This document shows, piece after piece, positions 33,604 to 46,176 of a stretch of 57,857 bases of DNA. Source of the DNA: CAVRJC01 sp964505725 (GTDB lineage Bacteria; Actinomycetota; Acidimicrobiia; IMCC26256; DASPTH01); NCBI GenBank assembly GCA_964505725.1, contig CAZDJK010000089.1, positions 1-57,857 on the forward strand, read 5' to 3'. The notes below the pieces were generated by a model. It saw nothing but the letters and a program-made list of their open reading frames with translations, did no database searches and had not been told where the DNA came from. Numbering within the stretch: position 1 is the stretch's first letter; every line of letters starts with the position of its first letter. Both the position numbers and the translations under genes were made by a program.

Positions 33604-34817
33604 CTCTCTGCCTCCCGGTCCCGTTGAAGGTCGTCGCGACGGGAGACGGCCCGGTCGGGGGCCGGAGGCAAGTTGGCTGGTCGCGTGATTGTCCGCAGCG
33701 CGACCACGACGATCGCGACCAGCATGCCATTTCGCGCCATCAGCACGGTGTGCCCGAGCACGCCACCGGCTTCGAGCGACGGGTACTGCTGCGTCAGCAG
33801 CATGGTGAGCACGCACGCCGCCGCGGACAGGAGCGCGAGCAGCCGCTCGTCGTCGATCCAGCACACCGCGGCGAACGGCAACAGCCACACCCCGTACTGG
33901 GGTGACAGCAACGGCGAGCAGGCCATGAACACCGCGACGGCCGCGAGCGCACCGGGGCCCCAGGCGACGTCCTCGCCCCGCCCGCGTGCAAGGGCGGAGT
34001 GCACCTTCCACCACACGAGGGTGGTGAGGCCGACGAGCAGCAGGCCGAGCACCAGGCGGGCGGCCGACGACATGTCGCCGGTGCGGATGGCACCCGACTC
34101 CTTGTAGATCGACGAGCGGGTGACGAGCCGCACCAGCTCGCCGGGCACGCTCTCGATCTGCCAGCCGTGCGCGTGCCGGAACGTGACGACCTGCTCGATG
34201 CCGCGCGTCCCCGACTCCGCGACCCACCATCCCAGCCCGACCAGGCCGGTCACCGCAGCCGTGGTGAGCGCGCGCCACCGCCGCTTGACCACGAGCGCGG
34301 GACCGAGCGCGAGCGGCCACAGCTTCGCGAGGACCGCTACCGCGAGCACGGCCCCACCGGCCGCGTCGCGCCGCCGCTTCACCAGCGCGCACGCCCACGC
34401 CGCGAGCGCGACCGACAGGAGGTCGACGCGGAAGTACACGAATGGGCGCATCAGCAACGGCAGGCCGAGGACGAGGTATGCGAGCGCGGCCCGTCGGCCC
34501 CAGCCGTACGCGAGCGCGGCGGCCGCGAGCACGTCGAACGCGAGTGCCGCCCACGCGAGGTGGTGCATGGTGGCCGTCACGTCGTGGCCGTCGACCGCGT
34601 CGATGAACGCGAGAGTTACCGGGGGGAACTCGACCGCGAAGTCACGGTAGGGCGTCCCGGGATGCGTGGCGATGCGGTGGTAGTTGGCGGCGTCGTTCGA
34701 ATAGGCGGTCCCGGTCGCGTAGCTCGCGGGCTTGTCGAGCACGACCGCGATCGCGAGCACGCGAACCGCGACGAGCGCCGCGATCGCGAACGCGAGCCAG
34801 TGCCCGCGGCGGTTCAC
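33531..34817 (-). CDS. GT87-type (DUF2029) membrane glycosyltransferase
   Basis: A 428-residue multi-spanning protein with about ten membrane helices. The first outer loop contains SNDAANYHRIATHPGTPYRD then FAVEFPPVTLAFIDAV, followed by VYFRVDLLSVALAAWACALV and LAKLWPLALGPALVV. This is the layout of GT87/DUF2029 polyprenyl-phosphate-sugar-dependent mannosyltransferases. GTG 34817 overlaps the methyltransferase stop by four bases, so they form an operon. The last ~24 codons lie antisense to nadA. The acceptor is unknown; lipoglycan or cell-surface glycan is likely. Confidence 0.75.
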   Translation of the reverse strand: MNRRGHWLAFAIAALVAVRVLAIAVVLDKPASYATGTAYSNDAANYHRIATHPGTPYRDFAVEFPPVTLAFIDAVDGHDVTATMHHLAWAALAFDVLAAAALAYGWGRRAALAYLVLGLPLLMRPFVYFRVDLLSVALAAWACALVKRRRDAAGGAVLAVAVLAKLWPLALGPALVVKRRWRALTTAAVTGLVGLGWWVAESGTRGIEQVVTFRHAHGWQIESVPGELVRLVTRSSIYKESGAIRTGDMSSAARLVLGLLLVGLTTLVWWKVHSALARGRGEDVAWGPGALAAVAVFMACSPLLSPQYGVWLLPFAAVCWIDDERLLALLSAAACVLTMLLTQQYPSLEAGGVLGHTVLMARNGMLVAIVVVALRTITRPANLPPAPDRAVSRRDDLQRDREAESQVMSSMRWSATRADSAVAGSTEI

Positions 34818-35578
34818 GCCACGCGACGGGCCCGGAGCACCAGGAGCCGAGGAATGGACGCCGCTTCCGCGTACTCCCGCGCGCGCGCCAGGAAGCCCGG
34901 CGGCGGAGCGGGCTCTTCCATGTCCTCGACGAGCAGTCCGACTTCGCCCATCGCGTGGATGTATCGGCTGAGCGGCCGGTGGACAAAAGGCAAAGTGACG
35001 CCGGCCGCCAGCTCCTCCATCGCCACGTCCTCGCGCAGGTAGGCGCCCACGCGCCAGTACTGCTCGTCGAGGATGTGGTCGTCGATCCAGCCGCTCCCGG
35101 GCGCCTGGAGCAGCGGGTGGTTCAGCAGCAGCAGGAAGCAGCCGCCGGGCGCGAGGACCCGGGCGATCTCCCGCAACGTCGGCTCGAACGGGTCGAGGTG
35201 CTCGATCACGAGGCACATCACGACCGCGTCGAACGCGGCCGACCGGCACGGGAGCGCGTCGGCGAAGGCCATCACGTAGCTCGGGCCGCCCGCGCGCTCG
35301 ACCGCCGTCACCAGCTGCGCCGCCGTCGGGTCCAGGCCCACCACCTGCGCGCCCGCGGCGGTCGCCACTCGCCGGGCGACCTGCCCCTCGCCGCACCCGA
35401 CGTCGAGCACGCGCCGGCGACCGGCGAGGTGGCGGGCGACGAGGGGGAGGATCTGCTCCTCGTACTCCGGGTCGGCCCCGTCGGTGAACTCGCGCTGCCA
35501 CCACTCTGCGTGGTGGTCCCACGCCCATTCGGCCGGGTCGGCCGGGTCGGCCGGGTCGGCCGGGTCGCTGACGCTCAC
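34814..35578 (-). CDS. Class I SAM-dependent methyltransferase
   Basis: A 254-residue methyltransferase. SAM motif I is RRVLDVGCGEGQVARRVA near residues 54-72, motif II is VVGLDPTAAQLVTA and the post-motif is FDAVVMCLVIEHLDPFEPTL. The substrate is unknown; the operon with a GT87-type transferase suggests a sugar or lipid carrier intermediate. GTG 35578 starts it. The N terminus is DPADPADPADPA, produced by a 9-base repeat. Confidence 0.87.
   Translation of the reverse strand: MSVSDPADPADPADPAEWAWDHHAEWWQREFTDGADPEYEEQILPLVARHLAGRRRVLDVGCGEGQVARRVATAAGAQVVGLDPTAAQLVTAVERAGGPSYVMAFADALPCRSAAFDAVVMCLVIEHLDPFEPTLREIARVLAPGGCFLLLLNHPLLQAPGSGWIDDHILDEQYWRVGAYLREDVAMEELAAGVTLPFVHRPLSRYIHAMGEVGLLVEDMEEPAPPPGFLARAREYAEAASIPRLLVLRARRVA
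35531..35566. repeat. 9-base tandem repeat, four units, at a methyltransferase N terminus
   Basis: GGCCGGGTC four times without mismatch. In frame, it encodes Asp-Pro-Ala repeats just after the start of the methyltransferase gene. Confidence 0.95.
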
Positions 35579-35679
35579 GGGCTCATTCTCGCGATTCTCG
35601 CGGGTCGGGACGCTCCCGGGTCAGGCTGCTGGTCGGCTCGTCGGTCAAGGGCAGCGTCGACCCGGTCGACAACCGGAGC

Positions 35680-36786
35680 ATGCGTCGCCGCACCCGTACC
35701 GTGATCGCCGCCGGCCTGGTGGGGACGCTGATCGCAGCCTTCTTCGTGTTCGGGCTGGAGAGCGCGGCCAACCCCGACTGCTGCCCCGGCAAGCACCCGT
35801 ACGTGCTGCTCTACGACCACCCGCGTTCCCAGATCGAGGCGTTCCTCGTGACCGGCGACGCGCAGGCGTTCGCCGCGCTCGCGCAGGATCCGCTCCTCGC
35901 GCGACCGCAGGTGATCACGGCGGCGGGCGAGTACGCCTACCGCGCGCAGCGACCGCTCTGGGGCTACCTCACGTGGGCGGTGTCGCTCGGTCGGCCCGAC
36001 GCGACGGGATGGGCGCTCGTCGCGCTCGCGATCCTCGCGTGCGGCGCCGCCTGCATCGTCACCGGGCTCCTGCTCGACGAACGCGGCGCGAGCCCGTGGT
36101 GGTCGCTCGTCGTCATCGCGGCCGGGCTCGAGACCCTGAGCGAGCTCACTCCCGAGCTCCTGGCCTTCGCGCTGCTCGCGGCCGGCGTGCTCGCGTGGGA
36201 ACGCGAGAAGCGCCGCAGCGCGATCGCGCTCCTCTGCCTGGCCGTGCTCGCGCGCGAGTCGATGCTCGTCGGCGTCGCCGCGCTCGCGCTCTGGGAGCTC
36301 GTCCACACCCACGACGGATGGCCGCCACGCGTGCGCGCCACGTTCCCGTTCGCATGGCCGTTCGCGGCGTATGCAGCGTGGGCGACGCTCCTCCGCGTCC
36401 GCCTGGGGAGCTGGCCGACCGGCCGCGCCGACACGCGGCTCGCGCCGTTCGGAAGCGGCCTGCTCGCGAGCGTCCGGGGCACGGTGCCCACCGGGCTCGC
36501 CGTCGGCGTGCTCGTCGGCGCCGCGCTGTGTGCGAGCGCGGTCGTGCTCGCCCGCCACGACCGGCTCACGTGGATCACGCTGGCGTTCGCCGTGTTCGCG
36601 ACCACGTTCAGCAGGGAAGTGTGGCTCCACGCCGGGTTCAGCCGCTCGCTGATCCCCCTCTACGTGTGCGGGACCATCGCCACCGTCGGCGGCTGGCGGG
36701 CGCGTCGCGCGGGCGTTGCCGCCGCGGAGTCGGCCGACGCGCAACCATCGCGGGCCGCGGGCGCGGAGCTCGTCTCGACGCCATGA
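35680..36786 (+). CDS. Multi-spanning membrane protein, GT-C-like
   Basis: A 368-residue protein. An N-terminal helix (TVIAAGLVGTLIAAFFVFGL) is followed by an outer segment with AANPDCCPGKHPYVLLYDHP and EYAYRAQRPLWGYLTWAVSL, then about eight more helices. The YxAQRPL...L sequence after the long first loop recalls cell-surface glycopolymer proteins of the GT-C class, but I cannot name the family with confidence. Its stop overlaps the next start by four bases (ATGA), giving a three-gene rightward operon with two GT87-type genes. Confidence 0.65.
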   Translation: MRRRTRTVIAAGLVGTLIAAFFVFGLESAANPDCCPGKHPYVLLYDHPRSQIEAFLVTGDAQAFAALAQDPLLARPQVITAAGEYAYRAQRPLWGYLTWAVSLGRPDATGWALVALAILACGAACIVTGLLLDERGASPWWSLVVIAAGLETLSELTPELLAFALLAAGVLAWEREKRRSAIALLCLAVLARESMLVGVAALALWELVHTHDGWPPRVRATFPFAWPFAAYAAWATLLRVRLGSWPTGRADTRLAPFGSGLLASVRGTVPTGLAVGVLVGAALCASAVVLARHDRLTWITLAFAVFATTFSREVWLHAGFSRSLIPLYVCGTIATVGGWRARRAGVAAAESADAQPSRAAGAELVSTP

Positions 36787-38117
36787 CCGGCGCGTCCGTC
36801 TCGGGTGCCGTGCCGCAGACGCTGGGCGCGCGCCGCGCCCGGCGCCTCCTGGTCGCGCTCGGCATCGCGTTGCTCGCGCTCGGTGCATTGGGGCTGCGCA
36901 CCGAAGACCTGTCGGCCACGACATCGCCGTGGGCGTTCGACTTCAATGTCAACTGGGTCGCGGCGGAGCGCCTCGTCGAGCGCGAGCCGTTGTACGACCA
37001 GGCGGCGTCGCGTGCCGACGCGGTACGCGAGATCGGTCGTCGGATGCGCTCCTACTACACGGTCCCCTTCGACGGCTACATCGGCGCGCCGGTCGTCGCG
37101 CTGCTCTCTGTGCCGCTCCTCCCGTTCGGGCACGACACCGGGCTCGCCATCGCGCGCGTCCTCACCCTCGTTGGGATCGTCGCCGCGCTGGCACTCACCG
37201 CGGCGTCGCTCGAGCGGCGGGCGCGACTTCCCGCGCTCCTCGTGGGGCTCGGTGGGCTCGTGCTCTTTGTGCCCACCGTCCGTACGCTCGAGTACGCGCA
37301 GGCCCACGGCGTCGTCATGCTCGGCCTCGCGCTCGGGATCTGGGGCACCGCGCGCCGGCGATGGTCGGTCGCGGGGATCGGACTCGGCGTGGCGACCGCT
37401 TTGAAGGTGAGCCCCGTGCTCCTTGTGCTCTACCTCGCGCTCCGGCGCCAGTGGCGCGCGGTGGGGTGGGCGGCCGGCACCGCCGCCGCGCTCAGCGCGG
37501 TCGCCGCGGCCGTCGGGCGCCCGGGCGACCTGCTCGTCTGGATCCGGCACGTGGCTCCGTCCGTCGCGCAGGGAACCCGTCACGTCTACGACCAGGCGCT
37601 GCCGGCGTGGCTCGCGCGGATGACCTCGCGGTTCCCGAGCATCGTCACCCACGGGTCGATCGGCGGGTGGCGCTTCCTCGGCGTCGCGCTCGGCCTCGCG
37701 GTGACGTTCGGGCTGTGGCGCGCCCGCCGGGCGCGGGAGATCGATCCCCTCGATCTCGGCGTGCTCGTGCTCGCGGGGCTGCTCGCCGGCCCGCTGACGT
37801 GGGACCACTACTGCGTCTGGGCGCTGATCCCCCTGGCGTTGATGGCCGACCCGGCGCGGTGGGCCGGGCGGTCGGTCGGCGAGGCCGCCGCGCTCGTCGC
37901 GGCGCTCGGAGGCGGCGCGCTGCTGATGCACGTGTTCCTCAACTCGACCTGGGCGCTGACCCTGGGCTCCGACCCGCTCTCCCAGCTCCGGAGCGGCCCC
38001 TACACGCTCGCGCTGCTCGTCGACCTCGGCGTCGCGCTCCGGCTGCTCGCCCCTCCACCCCACGACGCGACCGGCGGGGTCCCCGAGCGCGCGGTCCCCT
38101 TGCTCGCGACGCGATGA
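36783..38117 (+). CDS. GT87-type (DUF2029) membrane glycosyltransferase, tandem copy 1
   Basis: A 444-residue protein, paralogous to the next gene. The N-terminal helix is followed by FDFNVNWVAAERLVEREPLY, where acidic and aromatic residues match the GT87 outer-loop region. Then come GYIGAPVVALLSVPLLPFGH, a string of helices, LKVSPVLLVLYLALRRQWRA and LTWDHYCVWALIPLAL. These fit alpha-mannosyltransferases using polyprenyl phosphate sugars. Start and stop overlap the neighbours by four bases each. Confidence 0.82.
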   Translation: MTGASVSGAVPQTLGARRARRLLVALGIALLALGALGLRTEDLSATTSPWAFDFNVNWVAAERLVEREPLYDQAASRADAVREIGRRMRSYYTVPFDGYIGAPVVALLSVPLLPFGHDTGLAIARVLTLVGIVAALALTAASLERRARLPALLVGLGGLVLFVPTVRTLEYAQAHGVVMLGLALGIWGTARRRWSVAGIGLGVATALKVSPVLLVLYLALRRQWRAVGWAAGTAAALSAVAAAVGRPGDLLVWIRHVAPSVAQGTRHVYDQALPAWLARMTSRFPSIVTHGSIGGWRFLGVALGLAVTFGLWRARRAREIDPLDLGVLVLAGLLAGPLTWDHYCVWALIPLALMADPARWAGRSVGEAAALVAALGGGALLMHVFLNSTWALTLGSDPLSQLRSGPYTLALLVDLGVALRLLAPPPHDATGGVPERAVPLLATR

Positions 38118-39412
38118 CCCCGCTCGGCCCCTCGAAGGCACGCCGCGCGCTCACCACCTTCGGCATCGCGGTCGTGCTGCTCGGTGCGGGGACCACGCTC
38201 ACCCAGAACCGGTCGGTGAGCGCCGAGCCGTCCGACCTCGAGATCAACTGGGTCGCCGCCCAGCGCCTGGTCGACGGCCGGCCCCTCTACGATCGGGCCG
38301 CCGCGCGCGCGCAGGCGGTCGTCGACTTCGGGCGGGGTGTCGGCACGCCCTACACCCACACCTTCACCGACTACGTGGGCACCCCCGTGGTCGCGTTCCT
38401 GCACGTCCCGCTCCTCGCCTTCGGCTTCGGCAGCGCCACCGTGATCGCGCGGCTGGTGGCCGTGCTCGGGATGCTCGCCGCCGTCGCGCTCACGACGCTC
38501 GCGCTCGGGAGGTCGGCGCGCGTCCCCGCCGCGCTCGTCGGGCTCGGCGGCCTGCTGCTCTCGGCCGGCGCCGTGCGCGCGCTCGATCTCGGGCAGGCCC
38601 AGGGCGTCGTCACGGCCGGCCTCGCGGTCGGAGTGTGGGGCACCGCCAGGAAGCGCTGGGCACTCGCGGGAGTCGGGCTCGGCGTCGCGAGCGTGCTGAA
38701 GCTGAGCCCTGCACTGCTCGTGCTGTACCTCGCGCTGCGACGCGAGTGGCGGGCGGTGCGCTGGGCAGCGGCGACCGCGGCGGCCCTGAGCGCGTGCGCG
38801 GCCGCGATCGGGCGCCCCGACGACCTCGCAGTGTGGGTACGCCACGTCGCGCCCACGGTGAGCCAGGGGACCCGCGTGATCTGGAACCAGTCGCTGCCCG
38901 CGTGGTTCGCCCGCATGTTCTCGCACCATCCCGACGTCACGGCGTACGCGCCGATCGGAGCCTGGCGCCTCCTAGGCGTCGCGGTCGCGTTGGCGGCGAC
39001 GATCGGCCTGTGGTGGGCACGGCGCCGATGCGCGATCGCGCCGCTCGACCTCGGGATCCTGGTGCTCGTCGCGCTGCTCGCGGGCCCGCTCTCCTGGGAC
39101 CACTACCTGGTCTGGGCGCTCATCCCGCTCGTCCTCGTCTTCGACCCCGAACGATGGGCGGGGCGGTCACCCGGCGAGGCGACCGCGCTCCTCGGCGCGC
39201 TGGCGATCGGCACCCTGCTGCTGTACCTGCCCACCAACGCCTTGTGGGTGCTGACGCTGCACGACGGCGCGTGGTCGCAGCTCCGGAGCGGCCCCTACAC
39301 GCTCGCGGTGCTGCTCTACCTCGCGGTCGCGGGTCGCCTCGTGCTCGTACCCCTCCCGGAGCGGGCGGATCAGCACCGACCGACGATCGCGGCGTCCGGC
39401 TCGACCCGGTAG
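38114..39412 (+). CDS. GT87-type (DUF2029) membrane glycosyltransferase, tandem copy 2
   Basis: A 432-residue paralogue of 36783-38117. Aligned features are LEINWVAAQRLVDGRPLYDR, DYVGTPVVAFLHVPLLAFGF, LKLSPALLVLYLALRREWRA, LSWDHYLVWALIPLVLVFDP and SQLRSGPYTLAVLLYL. Tandem duplication with divergence suggests sequential sugar additions or different linkages. The last 43 bases overlap a convergent membrane-protein gene. It is the last gene of the rightward operon. Confidence 0.82.
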   Translation: MTPLGPSKARRALTTFGIAVVLLGAGTTLTQNRSVSAEPSDLEINWVAAQRLVDGRPLYDRAAARAQAVVDFGRGVGTPYTHTFTDYVGTPVVAFLHVPLLAFGFGSATVIARLVAVLGMLAAVALTTLALGRSARVPAALVGLGGLLLSAGAVRALDLGQAQGVVTAGLAVGVWGTARKRWALAGVGLGVASVLKLSPALLVLYLALRREWRAVRWAAATAAALSACAAAIGRPDDLAVWVRHVAPTVSQGTRVIWNQSLPAWFARMFSHHPDVTAYAPIGAWRLLGVAVALAATIGLWWARRRCAIAPLDLGILVLVALLAGPLSWDHYLVWALIPLVLVFDPERWAGRSPGEATALLGALAIGTLLLYLPTNALWVLTLHDGAWSQLRSGPYTLAVLLYLAVAGRLVLVPLPERADQHRPTIAASGSTR

Positions 39413-40935
39413 ATCACCGCCCCGCCGACGCGGGCGAGGACCGGAAGCCGCCGGATGACGGGCATGTCCCGCATCCAGTCATAGCCGATGAGCGCCGCCG
39501 CACCCCCGCGCGCTCGCGCCACCTGCACCGCGGCGCAGACCGCCTCGTGGTTGGTCAGGTGGTCGATCGCCGCGGCTTCCCGCTGGTCGTGCAGGAAGAA
39601 ATGGATCCACGCCTGTCGCGTCACCGAGTACACCGGGCGGTCCAGGTAGCCGCCGACGGTCGCGCCGTCGAAATCCATGACCGAGACCACGGCGTCATCG
39701 AGACGCGCGCGGTGGACGACCTGGGCCATCTCCTCCGCGCGCGAGAACGGGTCGACCGTCGCCGGCGGGTACATCGCCACCGTCGCGATCACCTGCGCTG
39801 CGAGCACGACGACGAACACCGCGCCGAGCAGGTTCGCCCGGGGGTTGACCGCGATCGGAGACTGCCCGGGCGCGCCCGGGGGTGAGCTCGCGAGCCACGC
39901 ACAGGCGAGGAAGAGCAGGAAGAGGAACCCGGCGTACCGCGACTGCTCGGGCAGGATCACGACGAGGAAGAACACCACGTAGCCGGCGCTGCCGATCCAC
40001 CACACCCGCCGCGCGAACGGGAACGGGCGGAGGGCGCGGAGCACTACCACGAACAGCAGCACCGCCAGCGCCGCCTCCACGAACGCCGCGCCCGGCAGGC
40101 CGTCGAGCAGGTTCGAGTTCCACTTGCCGGCCGCTGACGGAATGGGGACCAGCCCCCTCCAGAGCCCGGTGGTCGCGCTCGCGAGCTGCACACCGGGCCC
40201 CGAGCCGAAGATCGACCGGTCGCCGACGAGACCGGGTGCGAAGCTGCTGAAGTCGGGAGGCGGGATGCAGGTGAGCGCGGATGCCCCGGCCGCGAGCGTC
40301 ACCAGCGCCGACCACCGCCAGCGCGTGCGGTCGGTGAGGAACGCGGCCGCCGCGATCGCCACCGCGAGGACCGCGCCCGGGAGCGCGGTCCACGACAGCA
40401 CCACCAGCGCGGCGGCCGCCGCCCACCACCGCGGCGAGGGGCGAGCGAGCAGGCACACCGCCAGCAACGCGAGGAGGGCGCACAACCCGTACGAACGGCT
40501 GATCACGCCGTACTCGAACGCGAAGAAATAGCCACCGGCGAGCGCCACCCGCATCCACATCGCGAACGGCGCCCGGAACAGGATCAGCGCGAAGGTGCAC
40601 GTCGCGATCGCCCACTGCAGCGCCTGCATCGCGTGCGGGTCGCCGGTGAATCGCGTGATCGCGTAGAGCGGCAGGTACCACACGATCGGGTGGCCCTCGT
40701 AGCGCAGGTTCGCGTACAGCTCGGGGATCGAGTGGCTCGCCCGCGCGATGTTCCATGCCTGCAGCTCGTCGAACCACATCGCGTGGCCCCGGAGCCCGAG
40801 GGCGGTGCCGGCGGCGGCGAGGACGAGGACGCCCCACGGCACCCAGCGGCGAGCGGACCCGACCGGGCGCTCCGCCCGGACCGCGTGCGGCGGGACGTCC
40901 GTGCCCGCGCGCTCCAGCACCCCGACCCCGGCCAT
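39370..40935 (-). CDS. GT-C-type membrane glycosyltransferase-like protein
   Basis: A 521-residue protein with about eleven membrane helices. After the first helix comes an outer-loop acidic pair (AMWFDELQAWNIARASHSIP) and GHPIVWYLPLYAITRF, the DE-type motif of GT-C enzymes (PMT/GT39-like). The C-terminal 130 residues are a soluble domain (DAVVSVMDFDGATVGGYLDR). The donor is probably a polyprenyl-phosphate sugar; the acceptor is unknown. It follows uvrA by 42 bases on the same strand. Confidence 0.7.
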   Translation of the reverse strand: MAGVGVLERAGTDVPPHAVRAERPVGSARRWVPWGVLVLAAAGTALGLRGHAMWFDELQAWNIARASHSIPELYANLRYEGHPIVWYLPLYAITRFTGDPHAMQALQWAIATCTFALILFRAPFAMWMRVALAGGYFFAFEYGVISRSYGLCALLALLAVCLLARPSPRWWAAAAALVVLSWTALPGAVLAVAIAAAAFLTDRTRWRWSALVTLAAGASALTCIPPPDFSSFAPGLVGDRSIFGSGPGVQLASATTGLWRGLVPIPSAAGKWNSNLLDGLPGAAFVEAALAVLLFVVVLRALRPFPFARRVWWIGSAGYVVFFLVVILPEQSRYAGFLFLLFLACAWLASSPPGAPGQSPIAVNPRANLLGAVFVVVLAAQVIATVAMYPPATVDPFSRAEEMAQVVHRARLDDAVVSVMDFDGATVGGYLDRPVYSVTRQAWIHFFLHDQREAAAIDHLTNHEAVCAAVQVARARGGAAALIGYDWMRDMPVIRRLPVLARVGGAVIYRVEPDAAIVGRC

Positions 40936-40977
40936 GCAGCTGTGATCGACCGGAGCCGACCGGGTCTGAAGGCCGGG

Positions 40978-43854
<2,877 letters not shown>

Positions 43855-43861
43855 AGGCGGC

Positions 43862-44695
43862 TCATGGTACCGGCTCGGGTTCCGAGGCGAACGGATGTTC
43901 GATGGCCGGATCGGGCGCCGTCAGCGGCTCGGGAGGCCGGCGGAGCCGCTCTGCCCCGCGCACCAGCCCGTACGCGACGAGGACCGTGACGCAGCTCCCG
44001 ACCGCGTCGAGCACCCAGTGGTTCGCGGTGACGATCACCGCGAAGAACATCGCAACCGGATAGGCGAACAGGGCGCGTCGGGCCGCGGGCCGCGGCACGA
44101 GCGGTCGCACGGCGAGCGCGGTGATGATCGCGAACGCGACGTGCAGGCTCGGCATGGCCGCGTACGGGTTGGAGAAGGTGAAGACGTCGGTGCGGAGGAG
44201 CGGCGGGAGCGCGGACGGATTGGTCGGCACGGAACTGATGTGGAGCTGCGTGCTCGTGTCCACGAAGTGGTACGCGCTCGCGAGGATGTGCGGGGGCATC
44301 AACGGGTAGAGCCAGAAGCAGGTGACGCCGACGAGCATCGTCACCACGAACACGTTGCGCCAGCGCCAGTAGCTCGAGCGGTGGTGCCGGTACAGCAGGA
44401 CGAGCACCACGGCCGGCGCCACGATGTGCATCGAGTAGACCGCCTCGGCCAGGAGCCGCAGCCAGGGCGCGCCCGCGGTGGCAACGCGGAGCCGCTGACC
44501 CACGTCGAGGTCGATCGACCGCTCGAGCCGCACGAGGTGGACCGCGTTGCGCTCGGCGACCGCCTCCGACCCCGTGACGAAGTTCCGGACCACCTCGACC
44601 GCGCCGTAGATCCAGAGGAGGCACGCGATCTCCGCCGCGCCCTGCAGCACAGGCGCGTCCGCCCGGTCGGGGACGCTCGTGTCGCGGATCGCCAT
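43862..44695 (-). CDS. PAP2-superfamily membrane phosphatase / phosphotransferase
   Basis: A 277-residue membrane protein. The core has the lipid-phosphatase motifs AAMPSLHVAFAI (PSxH) and ANHWVLDAVGS (HxxxD); the N-terminal part has an Arg-rich loop and about three helices. The PSLH form without an SR before the final His resembles inositolphosphotransferase/Aur1-type PAP2 proteins rather than classic PSGH phosphatases. It may recycle a polyprenyl phosphate or transfer inositol phosphate; its place among GT-C genes favours a lipid-carrier role. Transcribed with uvrA. Confidence 0.8.
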   Translation of the reverse strand: MAIRDTSVPDRADAPVLQGAAEIACLLWIYGAVEVVRNFVTGSEAVAERNAVHLVRLERSIDLDVGQRLRVATAGAPWLRLLAEAVYSMHIVAPAVVLVLLYRHHRSSYWRWRNVFVVTMLVGVTCFWLYPLMPPHILASAYHFVDTSTQLHISSVPTNPSALPPLLRTDVFTFSNPYAAMPSLHVAFAIITALAVRPLVPRPAARRALFAYPVAMFFAVIVTANHWVLDAVGSCVTVLVAYGLVRGAERLRRPPEPLTAPDPAIEHPFASEPEPVP

Positions 44696-44742
44696 GACTC
44701 GGATGTCGGATCACCCGGCCCTCGGCTGAAGCGCCACGCCGG

Positions 44743-46176
44743 TCAGGGCGAACGCCGGAGACACAGCACCTCGGTGACGTGGTCGGTCCAGCGCGGGGCG
44801 CACCGGCCGAACCCCGTGAACCGGGTGCGGCCGCCGACCGGCGTCAGGAGCCAGATGCGCCCGGTGTCGCGCGCGCCCCCGACGAGGAGCACGTCGGCAT
44901 CGGGGAGGCCGTCGACGTGCACGTGCCGGGTCGGCCGGTTGCCGCGCACGCTGATGCGCCAGTCCACGAGCATCCCGTAGCGCGCCGGCCGCACCGCGAT
45001 CGCGTCGCCGGGCTCCGCCACCTGTTGGAGCCGGCCGACCGAGAGGTCGTAGTCCCACTTCCGCACGCCGAAGTACGTGAGCGATACCGTCAGCGTGAGC
45101 ACGATCGTCCCCACCGCGAGCGCGGTGCCGGCCGTCCGCCACCGACGCACGAGCGCGTCGAGCAGGAATGCGAGGGCCAACGGCGGCGCCCACGACGCAA
45201 CCGTGAGCGCGCGCTCGATCAGGAAGCCGGTGAACAGCCCGATCACCGCGGCCAGGGCAAACGGGAGCGCGCCGCCGCACAGCCAGACGCGCGCGAGGGT
45301 CCGTTCCCGCCGCCACAGGCACGCACCGCCGGCGAGCACGGCCGCGAACACCACCGGCGCCAACGAGTCGGTGATGGTCAGCTGCCGCGTCACCACGTCG
45401 GCGAGGCCGCCCACGGTGGTCCGGGCGATCCATTCCGCGTACCCGACGCGACGCTGCTCGAGGAACGCGGGACCCCACGCGACCGCCCACACCAGGGCGG
45501 GGACCAAGAGCGCCACGCGCCATCGCCACGCCTCGCGGTCGCGGCGCGCACCCGCCACCGCGAGGAGGCCGGCGGCCATGAGGAAGCCGGAGACGTGGTC
45601 GAACAGCGCGACGAGCAGCACCCCGCCGACGACCAACGCGTGCCAGCGCTCGGGCCGCCGGAGCCACCGCTCGGCGACGACCGCCGCCGCCACCCCGAGG
45701 AGCTCGAGCAGCGCGTACATGCGCGCCTCGCCGCCGTACAGGAGCTGGAACGCGTTGACCGCCATCAGCGCGGTCGCCATCACCCCGACCCAACCGCGCG
45801 AGCGCATCCACCACGCGAACAGGGCCAGCGCCGCGCACGAGAACACGAGCGACGGCGACCGCAGCAGCAGGTCACTGGCGCCGGCACGAGCGAGCGGCGC
45901 GCGCAGCAGGTAGTCGAGCGGCGGATGGAGATCGGTGCGACGGAGGTACGAGAGCAGCTCGCCGAAGCTGCGGCGCCCCACGAGCGCGGTGTAGGTCTCG
46001 TCGAACGTGAGCCCGTTCGTCGTCGCCCGCCAGATCCGCAGCACCGCCCCCACCGCCACCAGCGCGGGCAACACCCAGCGCGGCGGCACCGACGCGAGCG
46101 TCGGTCGCGGCACGACCGGGGAGGCGTGGGGGCTCCGCGCGCCGCGCTCCCGGCCCTGGGTCAGCGTTGCAGACAC
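44743..46176 (-). CDS. GT39-type membrane glycosyltransferase, tandem copy 2
   Basis: A 477-residue GT-C protein, paralogue of the gene at 46161. The first outer loop has the acidic motif GLTFDETYTALVGRRSFGEL and HPPLDYLLRAPLARAGASDL. A highly kept YGGEARMYALLELLGVAAAV block follows, then about ten helices and a C-terminal soluble domain (AIAVRPARYGMLVDWRI). The DE motif is typical of PMT/ArnT-like enzymes using polyprenyl-phosphate sugars. GTG 46176 overlaps the upstream copy by 16 bases. Confidence 0.8.
   Translation of the reverse strand: MSATLTQGRERGARSPHASPVVPRPTLASVPPRWVLPALVAVGAVLRIWRATTNGLTFDETYTALVGRRSFGELLSYLRRTDLHPPLDYLLRAPLARAGASDLLLRSPSLVFSCAALALFAWWMRSRGWVGVMATALMAVNAFQLLYGGEARMYALLELLGVAAAVVAERWLRRPERWHALVVGGVLLVALFDHVSGFLMAAGLLAVAGARRDREAWRWRVALLVPALVWAVAWGPAFLEQRRVGYAEWIARTTVGGLADVVTRQLTITDSLAPVVFAAVLAGGACLWRRERTLARVWLCGGALPFALAAVIGLFTGFLIERALTVASWAPPLALAFLLDALVRRWRTAGTALAVGTIVLTLTVSLTYFGVRKWDYDLSVGRLQQVAEPGDAIAVRPARYGMLVDWRISVRGNRPTRHVHVDGLPDADVLLVGGARDTGRIWLLTPVGGRTRFTGFGRCAPRWTDHVTEVLCLRRSP

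Noticed and set aside
44711..45838. Overlapping minus-strand frame of 375 codons
   Set aside because: It shadows the GT39-type gene 44743-46176 in another frame and is Arg/Gly/Ala-rich without hydrophobic helices.
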